Part shown: positions 1-7,637 of the stretch, piece after piece
Position numbering within the stretch: position 1 is the stretch's first letter
Layout of the letters: each line of letters starts with the position of its first letter
Assembly: GCA_944392525.1 (NCBI GenBank)
Contig: CALXXB010000027.1
Location: forward strand, 1 to 20,609
DNA from: an uncultured Clostridia bacterium
GTDB taxonomy: Bacteria > Bacillota_A > Clostridia > TANB77 > CAG-508
Length of the DNA: 20,609 nt
Direction: 5' to 3'
Made by a program: the position numbers and the translations under genes
The notes under the pieces: model-generated
Told to the model about the DNA's origin: nothing
What the model saw: only the letters and a program-made list of their open reading frames with translations
Database searches by the model: none

Positions 1-67
<67 letters not shown>

Positions 68-70
68 AAT

Positions 71-97
71 AAAATGACTATTTGTAGTCATTTTTTT
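71..97 (+). terminator. Intrinsic terminator after tRNA-Gly
   Basis: Hairpin AATGACTA / TAGTCATT (73-80 and 85-92) with a TTTG loop, running into a T tract that ends at 97. It lies just after the encoded CCA of the tRNA. Confidence 0.85.
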
Positions 98-162
98 GTT
101 TGAGAATACTAACAAATTAATAAAACTGATTAAAAATATATTAAATAAATAATAATTTTATG

Positions 163-199
163 AGAGTAGATATTATAATTAATATCACACTCTTTTTTT
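163..199 (+). terminator. Orphan terminator-like hairpin
   Basis: Inverted repeat AGAGT-A-GATATTA / TAATATC-AC-ACTCT around a TAAT loop, followed by seven T. It points along the + strand, but no gene lies between it and the tRNA terminator about 65 bases upstream. It may be a back-up terminator for the tRNA transcript or a remnant of a lost gene. The opposite strand has no T tract after the stem, so it does not look bidirectional. Confidence 0.6.
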
Positions 200-244
200 A
201 TTTCATTTTTTTGTTAAAAAATATTGTTTAAAGAGCTAATATGC

Positions 245-273
245 TTGTAAAATTTTGTGAATTAGTGTAAAAT
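245..273 (+). promoter_or_regulatory. Predicted sigma-A promoter of femX
   Basis: A -35 TTGTAA (245-250) and a -10 TAAAAT (268-273) are separated by 17 bases, placing the start of transcription near 280, about 33 bases before the femX start codon. It lies downstream of both hairpins and probably drives the femX-alr-DUF1189-ftsH run. Confidence 0.65.
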
Positions 274-312
274 ACGTTTAGATTGTAAATAATAATTAGG
301 AGTGATTAAACA

Positions 313-1368
313 ATGCGATTCGTAACAGATGAAGAGTCAAAAAAACAATATAAAGAATTTTTAGAAAATCATGAAAGATGTAACTTTCAACAATCATTGG
401 AATGGGCAGAAGTAAAAAAGCCAAATTGGAAACCAGAAGTGGTTTTAGCAGAAGATGAAGATGGAAATATAGTAGGTTCTATATGCGTATGGATTCGTAA
501 AATGCCTATATTTGGTAATATGATATATTCACCAAGAGGACCTGTATGTGATATACATGACATTGCAGTTATGAAACAATTAACAGATGGAATAAAAGAG
601 CTTGGAAAAAAATATAATGCATTTGTATTTAGAAATGAACCAGATATATTAAGTTCAGATCAAGACTATAGAGATGTAGTAACAAATTTAGGATATAAAA
701 TAAAAGATGATGCCAAAGATTTCAAAGATGAAATTCAACCAAGATATGTATTTAGGCTAGATATCAAAGGAAAGACAGAAGAAGAGGTAATGGCAGGATT
801 TAAACAAAAATGGAGATATAATGTACGTCTAGCTACAAGAAAAGGTGTAACAGTAAAAGAAGGAACAAAAGAGGATTTAAAAGATTTCCATAGAATAATG
901 GTTGAAACAGGAAAAAGAGATGGATTTATAATAAGACCATTAGAATACTTTGAAAAGATGTATGATTGTTTAGGAGACCATATGAAGGTATTAATGGCAT
1001 ATTATGATGGAAAACCAATATCTGGAGTTATACCAATCTTTTATGGAAATAAAACTTGGTATCTATATGGAGCAAGTAGTAATGAACATAGAAATCTAAT
1101 GCCAAATTACTTATTACAATGGGAAATGATAAAAATGGCAATTGCAAGAGGGGATGATGTTTATGACTTTAGAGGAGTGTCAGGAGTAGTAGACGAGAAT
1201 CATCCACAATATGGTTTATATAGATTTAAACAAGGATTTGGAGCAACATTTACAGAATTTATTGGAGAAGTATATCTACCATTTAAACCATTAACTTATA
1301 AATTATATAAATTTTCAGAAAAAGCATTTAGAACATTAAGACAAATAAAAAGAAAATTATCTAAATAA
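313..1368 (+). CDS. FemX/FemAB-type peptidoglycan bridge aminoacyltransferase
   Basis: A FemAB-family enzyme of 351 residues. Members use aminoacyl-tRNA to add an amino acid to the stem peptide of lipid II or its soluble precursor, at the cytoplasmic face of the membrane. Family hallmarks seen: FQQSLEWAEVKKPNWKP near residues 25-41, the motif KWRYNVRLATRKGV (166-179), YLYGASS (250-256), NYLLQWEMI (265-273), YDFRGV (284-289) and LYRFKQGFG (302-310). There is no long coiled-coil arm between the two GNAT-like domains, so its length matches the shorter FemX of Weissella rather than the roughly 420-residue staphylococcal proteins. The start follows an AGGAG site. The frameshifted alanine racemase gene follows after 12 bases, so the two are probably co-transcribed and both serve wall precursor synthesis. 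Which amino acid is added cannot be read from the sequence; the nearby tRNA-Gly is suggestive only. Confidence 0.88.
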   Translation: MRFVTDEESKKQYKEFLENHERCNFQQSLEWAEVKKPNWKPEVVLAEDEDGNIVGSICVWIRKMPIFGNMIYSPRGPVCDIHDIAVMKQLTDGIKELGKKYNAFVFRNEPDILSSDQDYRDVVTNLGYKIKDDAKDFKDEIQPRYVFRLDIKGKTEEEVMAGFKQKWRYNVRLATRKGVTVKEGTKEDLKDFHRIMVETGKRDGFIIRPLEYFEKMYDCLGDHMKVLMAYYDGKPISGVIPIFYGNKTWYLYGASSNEHRNLMPNYLLQWEMIKMAIARGDDVYDFRGVSGVVDENHPQYGLYRFKQGFGATFTEFIGEVYLPFKPLTYKLYKFSEKAFRTLRQIKRKLSK

Positions 1369-1380
1369 AGGAGTAAAGTA

Positions 1381-2394
1381 TTGAATACTTTAATAATTAA
1401 AAAAGATGATTTAAGACATAATATAGAAAAAATAAAGGAATTTGCTTTAAAGAGAGGACAAGATGATAATGGGAATTCATTAAAGATAATTGCAGTTGTA
1501 AAGGCTAATGGATATGGATTAGGGATAGTAGAATACACGGAATTTTTAATCGATAATGGAATATCAAGTTTTGCAGTATCAACAAAAGAAGAAGCCATTC
1601 TTTTAAGAGGAGCGGGAATAAAGGAAGAAATATTAATGCTATCTGCATCTAGCATAAAAGATGAATTAGAAGAATTGATAGAAAATGATATAATATTAAC
1701 ACTTGGATCTAAAGAAGATGCAAAAGCAATTGATGAATTAGGTGAAAAGTTAAATAGAAAAATAAAAGTACACTTAAAAATAGATACAGGATTTGGTAGA
1801 TATGGTTTTATCTATTCTAAAAGAGATGAACTAGTAGAAACTATCAAAAACTTAAAAAATATAGAAATAGTGGGAACATATACACATTTTTCTGTAAGCT
1901 TTTTTGATGAAAAATATACTAAATTACAATTTGAAAGATTTATAGATGTAATAGAAGTATTAAAAATGAATGAAATAGAACCAGGGATTTTACATGTATG
2001 CAATTCAGCAGCTTTCTTAAAATATCCATATATGCACTTAAATGCTGTAAGAATAGGTTCAGCATTTTTAGGAAGATTACCATTTAATGATTACCTAAAA
2101 TTGAAGAAAATAGCATATTTAGAAAGTGAAGTTACAGAGATAAAAGAATTACCAAAAGGATTTAATATAGGTTATTCTAATTCCTATAAAACAAAAAAAG
2201 AAACAAGAATTGCGATTGTACCTTGTGGTTACATGTCAGGATATAATGTAAAAGCAGAAGATGATTTATTTAGGTTTATAGATAAATTAAGATTTTTAAA
2301 AAACGATATAATGAATTTGTTTAAAAAAGAAGCACTATATGTTAAGATAAACGACGAAAAGTATAAAGTCTTAGGGAGAGTTCGGAGCCTATAA
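1381..2394 (+). CDS. alr: Alanine racemase, C-terminus altered by a frameshift
   Basis: A PLP-dependent racemase interconverting L- and D-alanine for peptidoglycan. The PLP lysine lies in [11 protein letters not shown] (Lys41). Further family motifs are [24 protein letters not shown], the phosphate-side VRIGSAFLG and CGYMSGY. Translation must begin at TTG 1381: an AAGGAG site sits upstream and the next in-frame ATG is beyond the active lysine. After GRV (residue 334) the frame runs to an early stop as RSL. Removing one base, C2383, restores [14 protein letters not shown] and continues to a stop at 2498-2500, directly before the next start codon, giving 372 residues. Thus the last 38 residues of the beta-barrel domain are lost. 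This is either a true mutation or an assembly error; partial function is possible but doubtful. Even when restored, the usual MD after GRV is absent, so this is a divergent family member. Confidence 0.85.
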   Translation: MNTLIIKKDDLRHNIEKIKEFALKRGQDDNGNSLKIIAVVKANGYGLGIVEYTEFLIDNGISSFAVSTKEEAILLRGAGIKEEILMLSASSIKDELEELIENDIILTLGSKEDAKAIDELGEKLNRKIKVHLKIDTGFGRYGFIYSKRDELVETIKNLKNIEIVGTYTHFSVSFFDEKYTKLQFERFIDVIEVLKMNEIEPGILHVCNSAAFLKYPYMHLNAVRIGSAFLGRLPFNDYLKLKKIAYLESEVTEIKELPKGFNIGYSNSYKTKKETRIAIVPCGYMSGYNVKAEDDLFRFIDKLRFLKNDIMNLFKKEALYVKINDEKYKVLGRVRSL

Positions 2395-2500
2395 CTTAGT
2401 TCTAGATATAACAGGAAAGCAAGTGAAAATTGGTGATAAAGTAGAATTAGATGTAAATCCAAAATTTGTAGATTCTAGCATAAGAAGGGAGTACAGATAA
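2383..2500 (+). pseudogene. Displaced 3' end of the alanine racemase gene
   Basis: Reading from 2384 in the shifted frame gives [20 protein letters not shown] and then [18 protein letters not shown] before TAA at 2498-2500. This resembles the end of the racemase C-terminal barrel, with the typical GDKVEL turn. It has no start codon or ribosome binding site of its own and makes sense only as a continuation of the upstream gene across the single extra C at 2383. The shape of the sequence does not match the known programmed +1 sites (CTT AGG or CTT TGA in frame), so a mutation or sequencing error is the simplest reading. Confidence 0.8.
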
Positions 2501-3619
2501 ATGGAAAATGAAAAGAAAACAGAAGATGTAAAAGAAGAGAAAAAAGAAAATCCAAAAAATAATAATGAAAATGAAATGAATATGGGATTTTTTAAAAAAG
2601 TATGGTATTCAATTGTTAAAATTGAAAAATATCCTAATATGTCAGCACAAGGATTAGGAAAAGCAGTAAGTTATTTGGTAAAAATAGTTGCAATACTTAC
2701 AATTGTTTTTTGTTTGGGAATAGTATATCAGGCACATGGATTAGTTAATGAAGGAATAGCATATTTACAAAATAGTTTTCCAGAATTTTCATATAAAGAT
2801 GGAACATTAAATGTAGAATCAGAAGAGCCAATAACAATATCAGCAGAAGATTCAGTTGTAGGAGAGACAATTGTTGATACTAACACTGAAGATGAAAGTA
2901 TAATTAACCAGTATATAAACCAAATAACAAATGAAGGTGGCGGAATTATAGTTCTAAAAGATAGAGTGATAGTAAAAAATGTAGCAGTAGCAGGAACAAT
3001 TAGCTATTCATATACAGATATATCAGAAGCAATGGGAGTTAATGAATTTAATAAACAAGACGTAATAAATATTGCAAATAGTGAAAAAATTATAGCATTA
3101 TATGTAAGTATATTTTTAACAATATTTATGTATGTATTTATAATGTATTTCCTAAGTACACTTACAAATGCAATGTTACTTAGCTTCTTTGGATTTTTTA
3201 CAGCTTGGCTTGCAAGAATAAAGATGAGATATGTAGCAATATTTAATATGTCAGTATATGCACTTACATTGTCTACTATATTAAATATATTATATATAGC
3301 AGTAAATATATTTATCCCATTTGAAATTGAGTATTTCCAAGTAATGTATGTTGCAGTGGCAGCTATATATTTGGTAGCAGCGATATTTATATTAAAAAGT
3401 GAATTTGTAAAAAAACAAATGGAATTAATGAAAATAGCAGAAGCACAAGAAATAATTAAAAAGCAAATGGAAGAAAAAGAAAGAGAAGAAAAAGAAAGAA
3501 AAGCGAAAGAAGAACAAAAAAGAAAGGAAAAAGAAAAAGAGGAAAAGAAAAAGAAGGAGAAAGAAAAGGAAGAAAAGAACGATAATGAAGGAGAAGAACC
3601 ACAAGGTTCTGGAGCATAA
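2501..3619 (+). CDS. DUF1189-like multi-pass membrane protein with Lys/Glu-rich tail
   Basis: A 372-residue protein of unknown function that resembles the DUF1189 family. After a charged, Asn-rich N-terminus (1-28) comes the typical opening FFKKVWYSIVKIEKYPN (30-46). Predicted membrane helices are near 57-77, 196-218, 221-238, 248-271 and 280-298. Between the first and second helix lies a domain of about 115 residues, probably outside the cell, beginning FPEFSYKDGTLNV, a pattern common in DUF1189 proteins. Residues 305-372 form a highly charged, probably helical cytoplasmic tail made almost wholly of Lys and Glu. The start codon abuts the stop of the repaired alr frame and has an AGGGAG site. 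ftsH follows after 30 bases, so the two are likely co-expressed; a role linked to membrane protein quality control is only a guess. Confidence 0.7.
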   Translation: MENEKKTEDVKEEKKENPKNNNENEMNMGFFKKVWYSIVKIEKYPNMSAQGLGKAVSYLVKIVAILTIVFCLGIVYQAHGLVNEGIAYLQNSFPEFSYKDGTLNVESEEPITISAEDSVVGETIVDTNTEDESIINQYINQITNEGGGIIVLKDRVIVKNVAVAGTISYSYTDISEAMGVNEFNKQDVINIANSEKIIALYVSIFLTIFMYVFIMYFLSTLTNAMLLSFFGFFTAWLARIKMRYVAIFNMSVYALTLSTILNILYIAVNIFIPFEIEYFQVMYVAVAAIYLVAAIFILKSEFVKKQMELMKIAEAQEIIKKQMEEKEREEKERKAKEEQKRKEKEKEEKKKKEKEKEEKNDNEGEEPQGSGA

Positions 3620-3649
3620 AATAAAAATATAAGGGGAGAAGGAGGAAAA

Positions 3650-5464
3650 ATGAGTAAAGATAGAAATGATAAAAAAGAACAAAGTAAAGATAAAAAGGGA
3701 AGAAATCAGCTAATATTAATTTTAGGATTACTTGTGGTTCTAGCAGTGCTAATAGGATTAACAATATATTTAATGAATAATCAGAATAATAAAGAAGAAA
3801 ATACTTTAGCATATACAGACTTAATTCATGAAATTAATAATGAAAATGTAGAGAGTGTAGAATTAACAACAGGAAGTTCAAGTGCAAAAGTAAAACTAAA
3901 AAATGAAGAGGAAGAAAAAACAACAATTGTACCTAATGTTGAAAGTTTTATGGATTTACTACAGACTAAAGTAGAAGAAGGAAATGAAATAGAATTAATA
4001 CAAAAACCTAGAAGTTTTATATCTCAATTACCAAGTTATATAATTTCATTTTTACCAACAGCAATTATGCTTGCGTTATTTATAATGTTATTTAAAATGC
4101 AAGGCATTGGCGAAAAGGGAAAAGTATATGATGATACAGAAAGAAAGACAAAAGTAAGATTTGATGATGTAGCAGGATTAGATGAAGAAAAACAAGAAAT
4201 GATGGAAATTGTAGATTTCTTAAAAAGACCAGAAAAGTATACTAAAATGGGGGCAAGAGTTCCAAAAGGAGTATTACTTTATGGAAAGCCTGGAACAGGA
4301 AAAACTTTGATTGCAAAAGCCATTGCAGGTGAAGCAGATGTACCATTTATTTCAATGAGTGGATCAGAATTTATAGAAATGTTTGCAGGACTTGGAGCAT
4401 CACGTGTTAGAAAATTATTTGAAAAAGCAAGAAAATTAGCTCCTTGTATTGTATTTATAGATGAAATAGATGCAATTGGTTCTAGAAGAACATCAAATAG
4501 TGGAGCAGAAACTGAAAATAATCAGACATTAAATCAATTGTTAGTAGAAATGGATGGTTTTGGTTCTGAAGAAACTATAATAGTACTTGCTGCAACAAAT
4601 AGACCAGAAATGCTTGATAAAGCACTTTTAAGACCAGGTAGATTTGATAGGAGAATTACTATACCAGCTCCTGATTTAAAAGGAAGATTAGATATACTTA
4701 AGATTCATAGCAAAGATAAAAAATTAGCTGATGACGTAAACTTAGAAAGTATTGCAGAAGATACAGCAGGATTTACTGGAGCAGAACTTGAGAATATATT
4801 AAATGAAGCAGCAATTATAGCAACTAAAAATAAACATGAAGATATAGAAAATTCAGATATAGAAGAAGCTGTGAAGAAAGTAACAGTAGGATTAGAAAAG
4901 AGAGAAAGAAAATATTCAGATAAAGATAAGAGATTGACAGCTTATCATGAAGCTGGACATGCTGTTGTAAGTAGATACTTACCTACACAAACTAATGTAA
5001 AAGAAATATCTATTATACCAAGAGGCGTTGCTGGTGGATATACAATGTATAAGTCTGATGAAGATAAATATTATATATCAAAAACAGAAATGCAAGAAAA
5101 ACTAGTAGCATTACTTGGTGGTAGAGCAGCAGAAAAATTAGTTTTAAATGATATCTCAACAGGTGCAAGTAATGATATTGAAGTTGCAACAGGGATTGCA
5201 AGAGATATGGTAACTAAATATGGAATGAGTGATAAATTAGGACCAATAGATTTCCAAGGAAAAGAACCATATGAAATGCAAATGTTTGGTGAAAATATTG
5301 GAGATAAGATAGGAGAAGAAGTTAAAGAGTTAATAAATGCAGCATATAACAGAGCTATTTCATTATTACAAGAACATAGAGATAAGTTAGATGCAATTGC
5401 TGAAGAATTACTTCAACATGAAAAAATTAATGAAGAACAATTTGATAAATTCTTTGAAGAATAA
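3650..5464 (+). CDS. ftsH: ATP-dependent zinc metalloprotease FtsH
   Basis: A membrane-bound AAA+ protease of 604 residues that unfolds and degrades membrane and short-lived cytoplasmic proteins as a hexamer. Order of parts: a charged N-terminus, membrane helix about 20-42, a small extracytoplasmic domain, and a second helix about 127-149. Next is the ATPase with Walker A GKPGTGKT (212-219), Walker B CIVFIDEIDA (266-275) and the arginine-finger stretch RPGRFDRR (328-335). The peptidase has HEAGH (433-437), with the third zinc ligand expected at Asp509 in GASNDIE. The pore loop reads MFAGLGA (244-250) where most FtsH proteins have FVG; the key aromatic is kept. The start has a strong GGAGG site. 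A terminator follows the stop by six bases. Length is slightly short for the family because the acidic C-terminal tail is reduced. Confidence 0.97.
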   Translation: MSKDRNDKKEQSKDKKGRNQLILILGLLVVLAVLIGLTIYLMNNQNNKEENTLAYTDLIHEINNENVESVELTTGSSSAKVKLKNEEEEKTTIVPNVESFMDLLQTKVEEGNEIELIQKPRSFISQLPSYIISFLPTAIMLALFIMLFKMQGIGEKGKVYDDTERKTKVRFDDVAGLDEEKQEMMEIVDFLKRPEKYTKMGARVPKGVLLYGKPGTGKTLIAKAIAGEADVPFISMSGSEFIEMFAGLGASRVRKLFEKARKLAPCIVFIDEIDAIGSRRTSNSGAETENNQTLNQLLVEMDGFGSEETIIVLAATNRPEMLDKALLRPGRFDRRITIPAPDLKGRLDILKIHSKDKKLADDVNLESIAEDTAGFTGAELENILNEAAIIATKNKHEDIENSDIEEAVKKVTVGLEKRERKYSDKDKRLTAYHEAGHAVVSRYLPTQTNVKEISIIPRGVAGGYTMYKSDEDKYYISKTEMQEKLVALLGGRAAEKLVLNDISTGASNDIEVATGIARDMVTKYGMSDKLGPIDFQGKEPYEMQMFGENIGDKIGEEVKELINAAYNRAISLLQEHRDKLDAIAEELLQHEKINEEQFDKFFEE

Positions 5465-5470
5465 ATTAGG

Positions 5471-5499
5471 AAAGAGTGATTATAGTCACTCTTTTTTTT
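5471..5499 (+). terminator. Intrinsic terminator after ftsH
   Basis: Perfect 9-bp stem AAAGAGTGA / TCACTCTTT (5471-5479 and 5486-5494) with loop TTATAG and a T tract to about 5499. It closes the femX-to-ftsH transcript. Confidence 0.93.
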
Positions 5500-5530
5500 A
5501 TAAAAAATTTAAAATAATTACAGAATTCGA

Positions 5531-5547
5531 CAATTTTTTTAAAATTG
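5531..5547. repeat. Short inverted repeat CAATTTT-TTT-AAAATTG
   Basis: Seven-base arms around TTT. Nearly the same element, with a 1-base instead of a 3-base centre, lies in the recN promoter at 9688-9702; in both cases it is preceded by GA and followed by A. It may be a chance product of AT-rich sequence. Confidence 0.4.
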
Positions 5548-5564
5548 ATGTGTTAAAATAACAA

Positions 5565-5584
5565 TGTTTTATTGCAATAAAACA
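5565..5584. repeat. Perfect 20-bp palindrome upstream of the Rpn gene
   Basis: TGTTTTATTG followed directly by CAATAAAACA. The symmetry is exact with no spacer, which suits binding of a dimeric protein to DNA better than an RNA hairpin. It lies about 130 bases before the Rpn start codon in an otherwise gene-free, AT-rich stretch (5500-5712). No regulator can be named. Confidence 0.55.
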
Positions 5585-5669
5585 CTTTATATCAAGATTT
5601 CATTCAAAAAAGTTTTATTTTTAAAATTAATCATTTAATTAAATTTTATCTATAAAATCTATTTTTCTA

Positions 5670-5698
5670 TTGAAAAAATTTAATAAAGATGTTAAAAT
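5670..5698 (+). promoter_or_regulatory. Predicted promoter close to the Rpn gene
   Basis: TTGAAA (5670-5675), 17 bases, TAAAAT (5693-5698). The match is good, but transcription would begin near 5705, on top of the GGAG ribosome binding site. The transcript would then be almost leaderless, or another promoter further upstream is used. Confidence is lowered for this reason. Confidence 0.45.
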
Positions 5699-5712
5699 GA
5701 AGGAGAAATTAT

Positions 5713-6678
5713 ATGCAAGATAGACTACCTTTAACATCTGATTATGTCTTTAAGAGAATTTTTGGACAGGAAGAAAATAAGGATGCTCTTAAGGATTTCT
5801 TAGAGAGCATATTAGATGTTGAAATAAAGAATATAAAAATAAATAATCCAGAAATACCGAAAAATTATTATGATAGTAAATTTGGGGTTCTAGATTTAAA
5901 GGTGACTCTAAACAATGAAATAGTAGTCGATGTAGAAATGCAAATGCAAAATCAGCACAATATAGAACAAAGGATGCCATATTATTTGTCTAGTAACTAT
6001 GCAAATAGTATAAAAGAGGGACAGTCATATAGCGAGAGTAAAAAATCAATAGTAATAAGTATCTTAAATTTTAACTATTATAAAAGAAATGAATATCATT
6101 CAGTGGCGAGGATGAAATTTGAAGAAGCAAAACCAGAAGAAGTAGTAGATATGGAATATGAAAAAGAGGATATTTATGCAACTGATTATTTAGAAATGCA
6201 TATTATAGAATTACCCAAATTTAAAAAGAAAAAACCAGAAATACACAGAAAGTTAGAACAATGGTTATGTTTATTTATAGGGAGTGAGGGGCAAGTGGAA
6301 AAAGCAGGGAAGTTAAATAAAGAAATAAGAAAAATAAATAAAAAGTTAGCTTCTATGAGTTTAAGTAATGAGGAAAGGAATAATTATGAGTTTAGATTAA
6401 AAGCAATAAGAGATGAGGCAAGTGCAATAGATTATGCCACAAGAGTGGGACTTGAAAGAGGAATGAAGCAAGGAATAAAGCGAGGAATTGAGCAAGGAAT
6501 TGAGCGAGGAATTGAGCAAGGAATTGAACAAGGAATTGAACAAGGGCAGAAACAAAAAGCAAAAGAAATTGTAAAAAGAATGTTAAGAAAAAATGCAAAA
6601 GTAGACGATATAATAGAATTTACTGGGTTAACAAAAGAGGAAGTTGAGAGAATAGAAAAAGAAGAAAAAGGTAAATAA
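5713..6678 (+). CDS. Rpn-family PD-(D/E)XK nuclease (transposase-like) with tetrapeptide repeats
   Basis: A 321-residue protein of the Rpn/PD-(D/E)XK nuclease family, whose members promote RecA-independent recombination or act as DNA nucleases and are often annotated as putative transposases. The N-terminus LPLTSDYVFKRIFGQEENKD is typical. The catalytic core is visible as Asp61 in GVLDLKV and Glu75-x-Gln77 in VVDVEMQMQ. Residues 246-281 are nine tetrapeptides of the type G-I-E-Q/R, and the C-terminus resembles the short helix-turn-helix-like end of the family (VDDIIEFTGLTKEEVERI). The start has an AAGGAG site. The gene stands alone between two terminators, with a different base texture from its neighbours (more G in the repeat). 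This fits independent acquisition, though no insertion-sequence ends are seen. Family assignment is firm; its job here is not known. Confidence 0.88.
   Translation: MQDRLPLTSDYVFKRIFGQEENKDALKDFLESILDVEIKNIKINNPEIPKNYYDSKFGVLDLKVTLNNEIVVDVEMQMQNQHNIEQRMPYYLSSNYANSIKEGQSYSESKKSIVISILNFNYYKRNEYHSVARMKFEEAKPEEVVDMEYEKEDIYATDYLEMHIIELPKFKKKKPEIHRKLEQWLCLFIGSEGQVEKAGKLNKEIRKINKKLASMSLSNEERNNYEFRLKAIRDEASAIDYATRVGLERGMKQGIKRGIEQGIERGIEQGIEQGIEQGQKQKAKEIVKRMLRKNAKVDDIIEFTGLTKEEVERIEKEEKGK
6448..6555 (+). repeat. 12-bp tandem repeat inside the Rpn gene
   Basis: Nine in-frame 12-base units encode GLER, GMKQ, GIKR, GIEQ, GIER, GIEQ, GIEQ, GIEQ and GQKQ. The central units from 6484 to 6543 are almost identical (GGAATTGAGCAA or close variants). 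Unit gain or loss would change protein length without shifting the frame. Confidence 0.92.
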
Positions 6679-6686
6679 GTTAATAT

Positions 6687-6721
6687 AAAATAGTGCCAAA
6701 TAGAAAAATGGCACTATTTTT
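6687..6721 (+). terminator. Intrinsic terminator after the Rpn gene
   Basis: Perfect 12-bp stem AAAATAGTGCCA / TGGCACTATTTT (6687-6698 and 6709-6720) with a 10-base A-rich loop. The A and T runs at its base would also allow some termination from the other strand. Confidence 0.92.
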
Positions 6722-6722
6722 G

Positions 6723-6751
6723 TGGAAAATATGCCATTTTTGTGATATTAT
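6723..6751 (+). promoter_or_regulatory. Predicted extended -10 promoter of prmC-whiA-hemW
   Basis: TGGAAA (6723-6728) and TATTAT (6746-6751) are 17 bases apart, and TGA immediately before the hexamer makes an extended -10. Transcription would start near 6758, about 20 bases before prmC. It begins right at the edge of the preceding terminator. Confidence 0.6.
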
Positions 6752-6777
6752 AGTAATGTATTATTGGAGGTGAGGTT

Positions 6778-7623
6778 ATGACAATAAGAGAAACAATAAG
6801 AAAAGGAATGATAATGCTTAAAAATAATAACATAACAGAGCCAAACATAAAGGCAAGACTTATAATGCAATACGTACTAAATAAGCCTAGAGAATATTTA
6901 ATGATATATGATAACAAGACAGTAATGCTAAGACAAGAAGTAAATTATTTTAAAGCAATAAAGAAATTATGCCAAGGATTGCCTTTGCAACATATAACAC
7001 ATAGACAAGAATTCATGAAGATGACATTTTATGTGGATGAAAATGTGTTAATACCTAGACAAGATACAGAGACATTAGTTGAAGAAGTAATTAGGATTGC
7101 TAAAAAGATAAATGCAAAAAAGTTTCTAGATTTATGTACAGGAAGTGGAGCAATTGCAGTATCACTTGCAAAATATATAGAAGGAAGCAATGTTACAGCA
7201 GTAGATATATCAGGAAAAGCATTAAATGTAGCAAAACTAAATAGTAGAAATAATGAGGTAGAAGATAGAATAACATTTATAGAATCTGATTTGTTTAAAG
7301 ACTTAAAGAAAGAAAAATATGATATGATTGTTTCAAACCCACCATATATAAAAAAAGAAGTTATAAAGAAATTAGATAAAGAGGTGCAAAAAGAGCCACG
7401 TATTGCCTTAGATGGTGGATATGATGGTCTAGACTTTTATAGAAAAATAATAAATGAGGCAGATGAATATCTAAAATTTCATGGATATTTATGCCTAGAG
7501 ATAGGTTATGACCAGAAAGAAGAAGTGGAAGAGTTAATAAAAGAACAAGGAAAATATATTGATACTTATTGTAAAAAAGATTTATGTGATAATGATAGAG
7601 TAATAATTACAAGATTAAATTAA
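6778..7623 (+). CDS. prmC: Peptide chain release factor N5-glutamine methyltransferase
   Basis: PrmC methylates the glutamine of the GGQ motif in release factors RF1 and RF2 using S-adenosylmethionine, in the cytoplasm. The 281-residue protein has the helical N-terminal domain, the family motif LIPRQDTETLVE (91-102), the SAM-binding loop LDLCTGSGAIAVSLA (117-131) and the catalytic NPPY (187-190). Length is normal. The start is preceded by TTGGAGGTGAGG, giving a good ribosome binding site. In many Bacillota prmC follows prfA; here prfA is absent and whiA follows after 14 bases, so it heads an operon with whiA and hemW. Confidence 0.95.
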   Translation: MTIRETIRKGMIMLKNNNITEPNIKARLIMQYVLNKPREYLMIYDNKTVMLRQEVNYFKAIKKLCQGLPLQHITHRQEFMKMTFYVDENVLIPRQDTETLVEEVIRIAKKINAKKFLDLCTGSGAIAVSLAKYIEGSNVTAVDISGKALNVAKLNSRNNEVEDRITFIESDLFKDLKKEKYDMIVSNPPYIKKEVIKKLDKEVQKEPRIALDGGYDGLDFYRKIINEADEYLKFHGYLCLEIGYDQKEEVEELIKEQGKYIDTYCKKDLCDNDRVIITRLN

Positions 7624-7637
7624 AAGGAGAGAAAATT

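Noticed and set aside
2365..2395. Programmed +1 ribosomal frameshift in alr
   Set aside because: No in-frame slippery codon pair such as CTT-TGA or CTT-AGG is present at the shift, and no upstream internal Shine-Dalgarno is placed correctly. A one-base insertion is simpler.
3425..3812. Open frames on the - strand opposite the DUF1189 gene and the start of ftsH
   Set aside because: They are long Phe/Leu-rich translations of the complementary strand of a Lys/Glu-rich region, with no ribosome binding sites.
6448..6555. The tandem repeat as a CRISPR array
   Set aside because: Units are only 12 bases, without spacers, and encode in-frame tetrapeptides within the Rpn gene.
5713..6678. The Rpn gene as part of an insertion sequence
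   Set aside because: No terminal inverted repeats or target-site duplication could be seen at its flanks; the nearby palindrome is on one side only.
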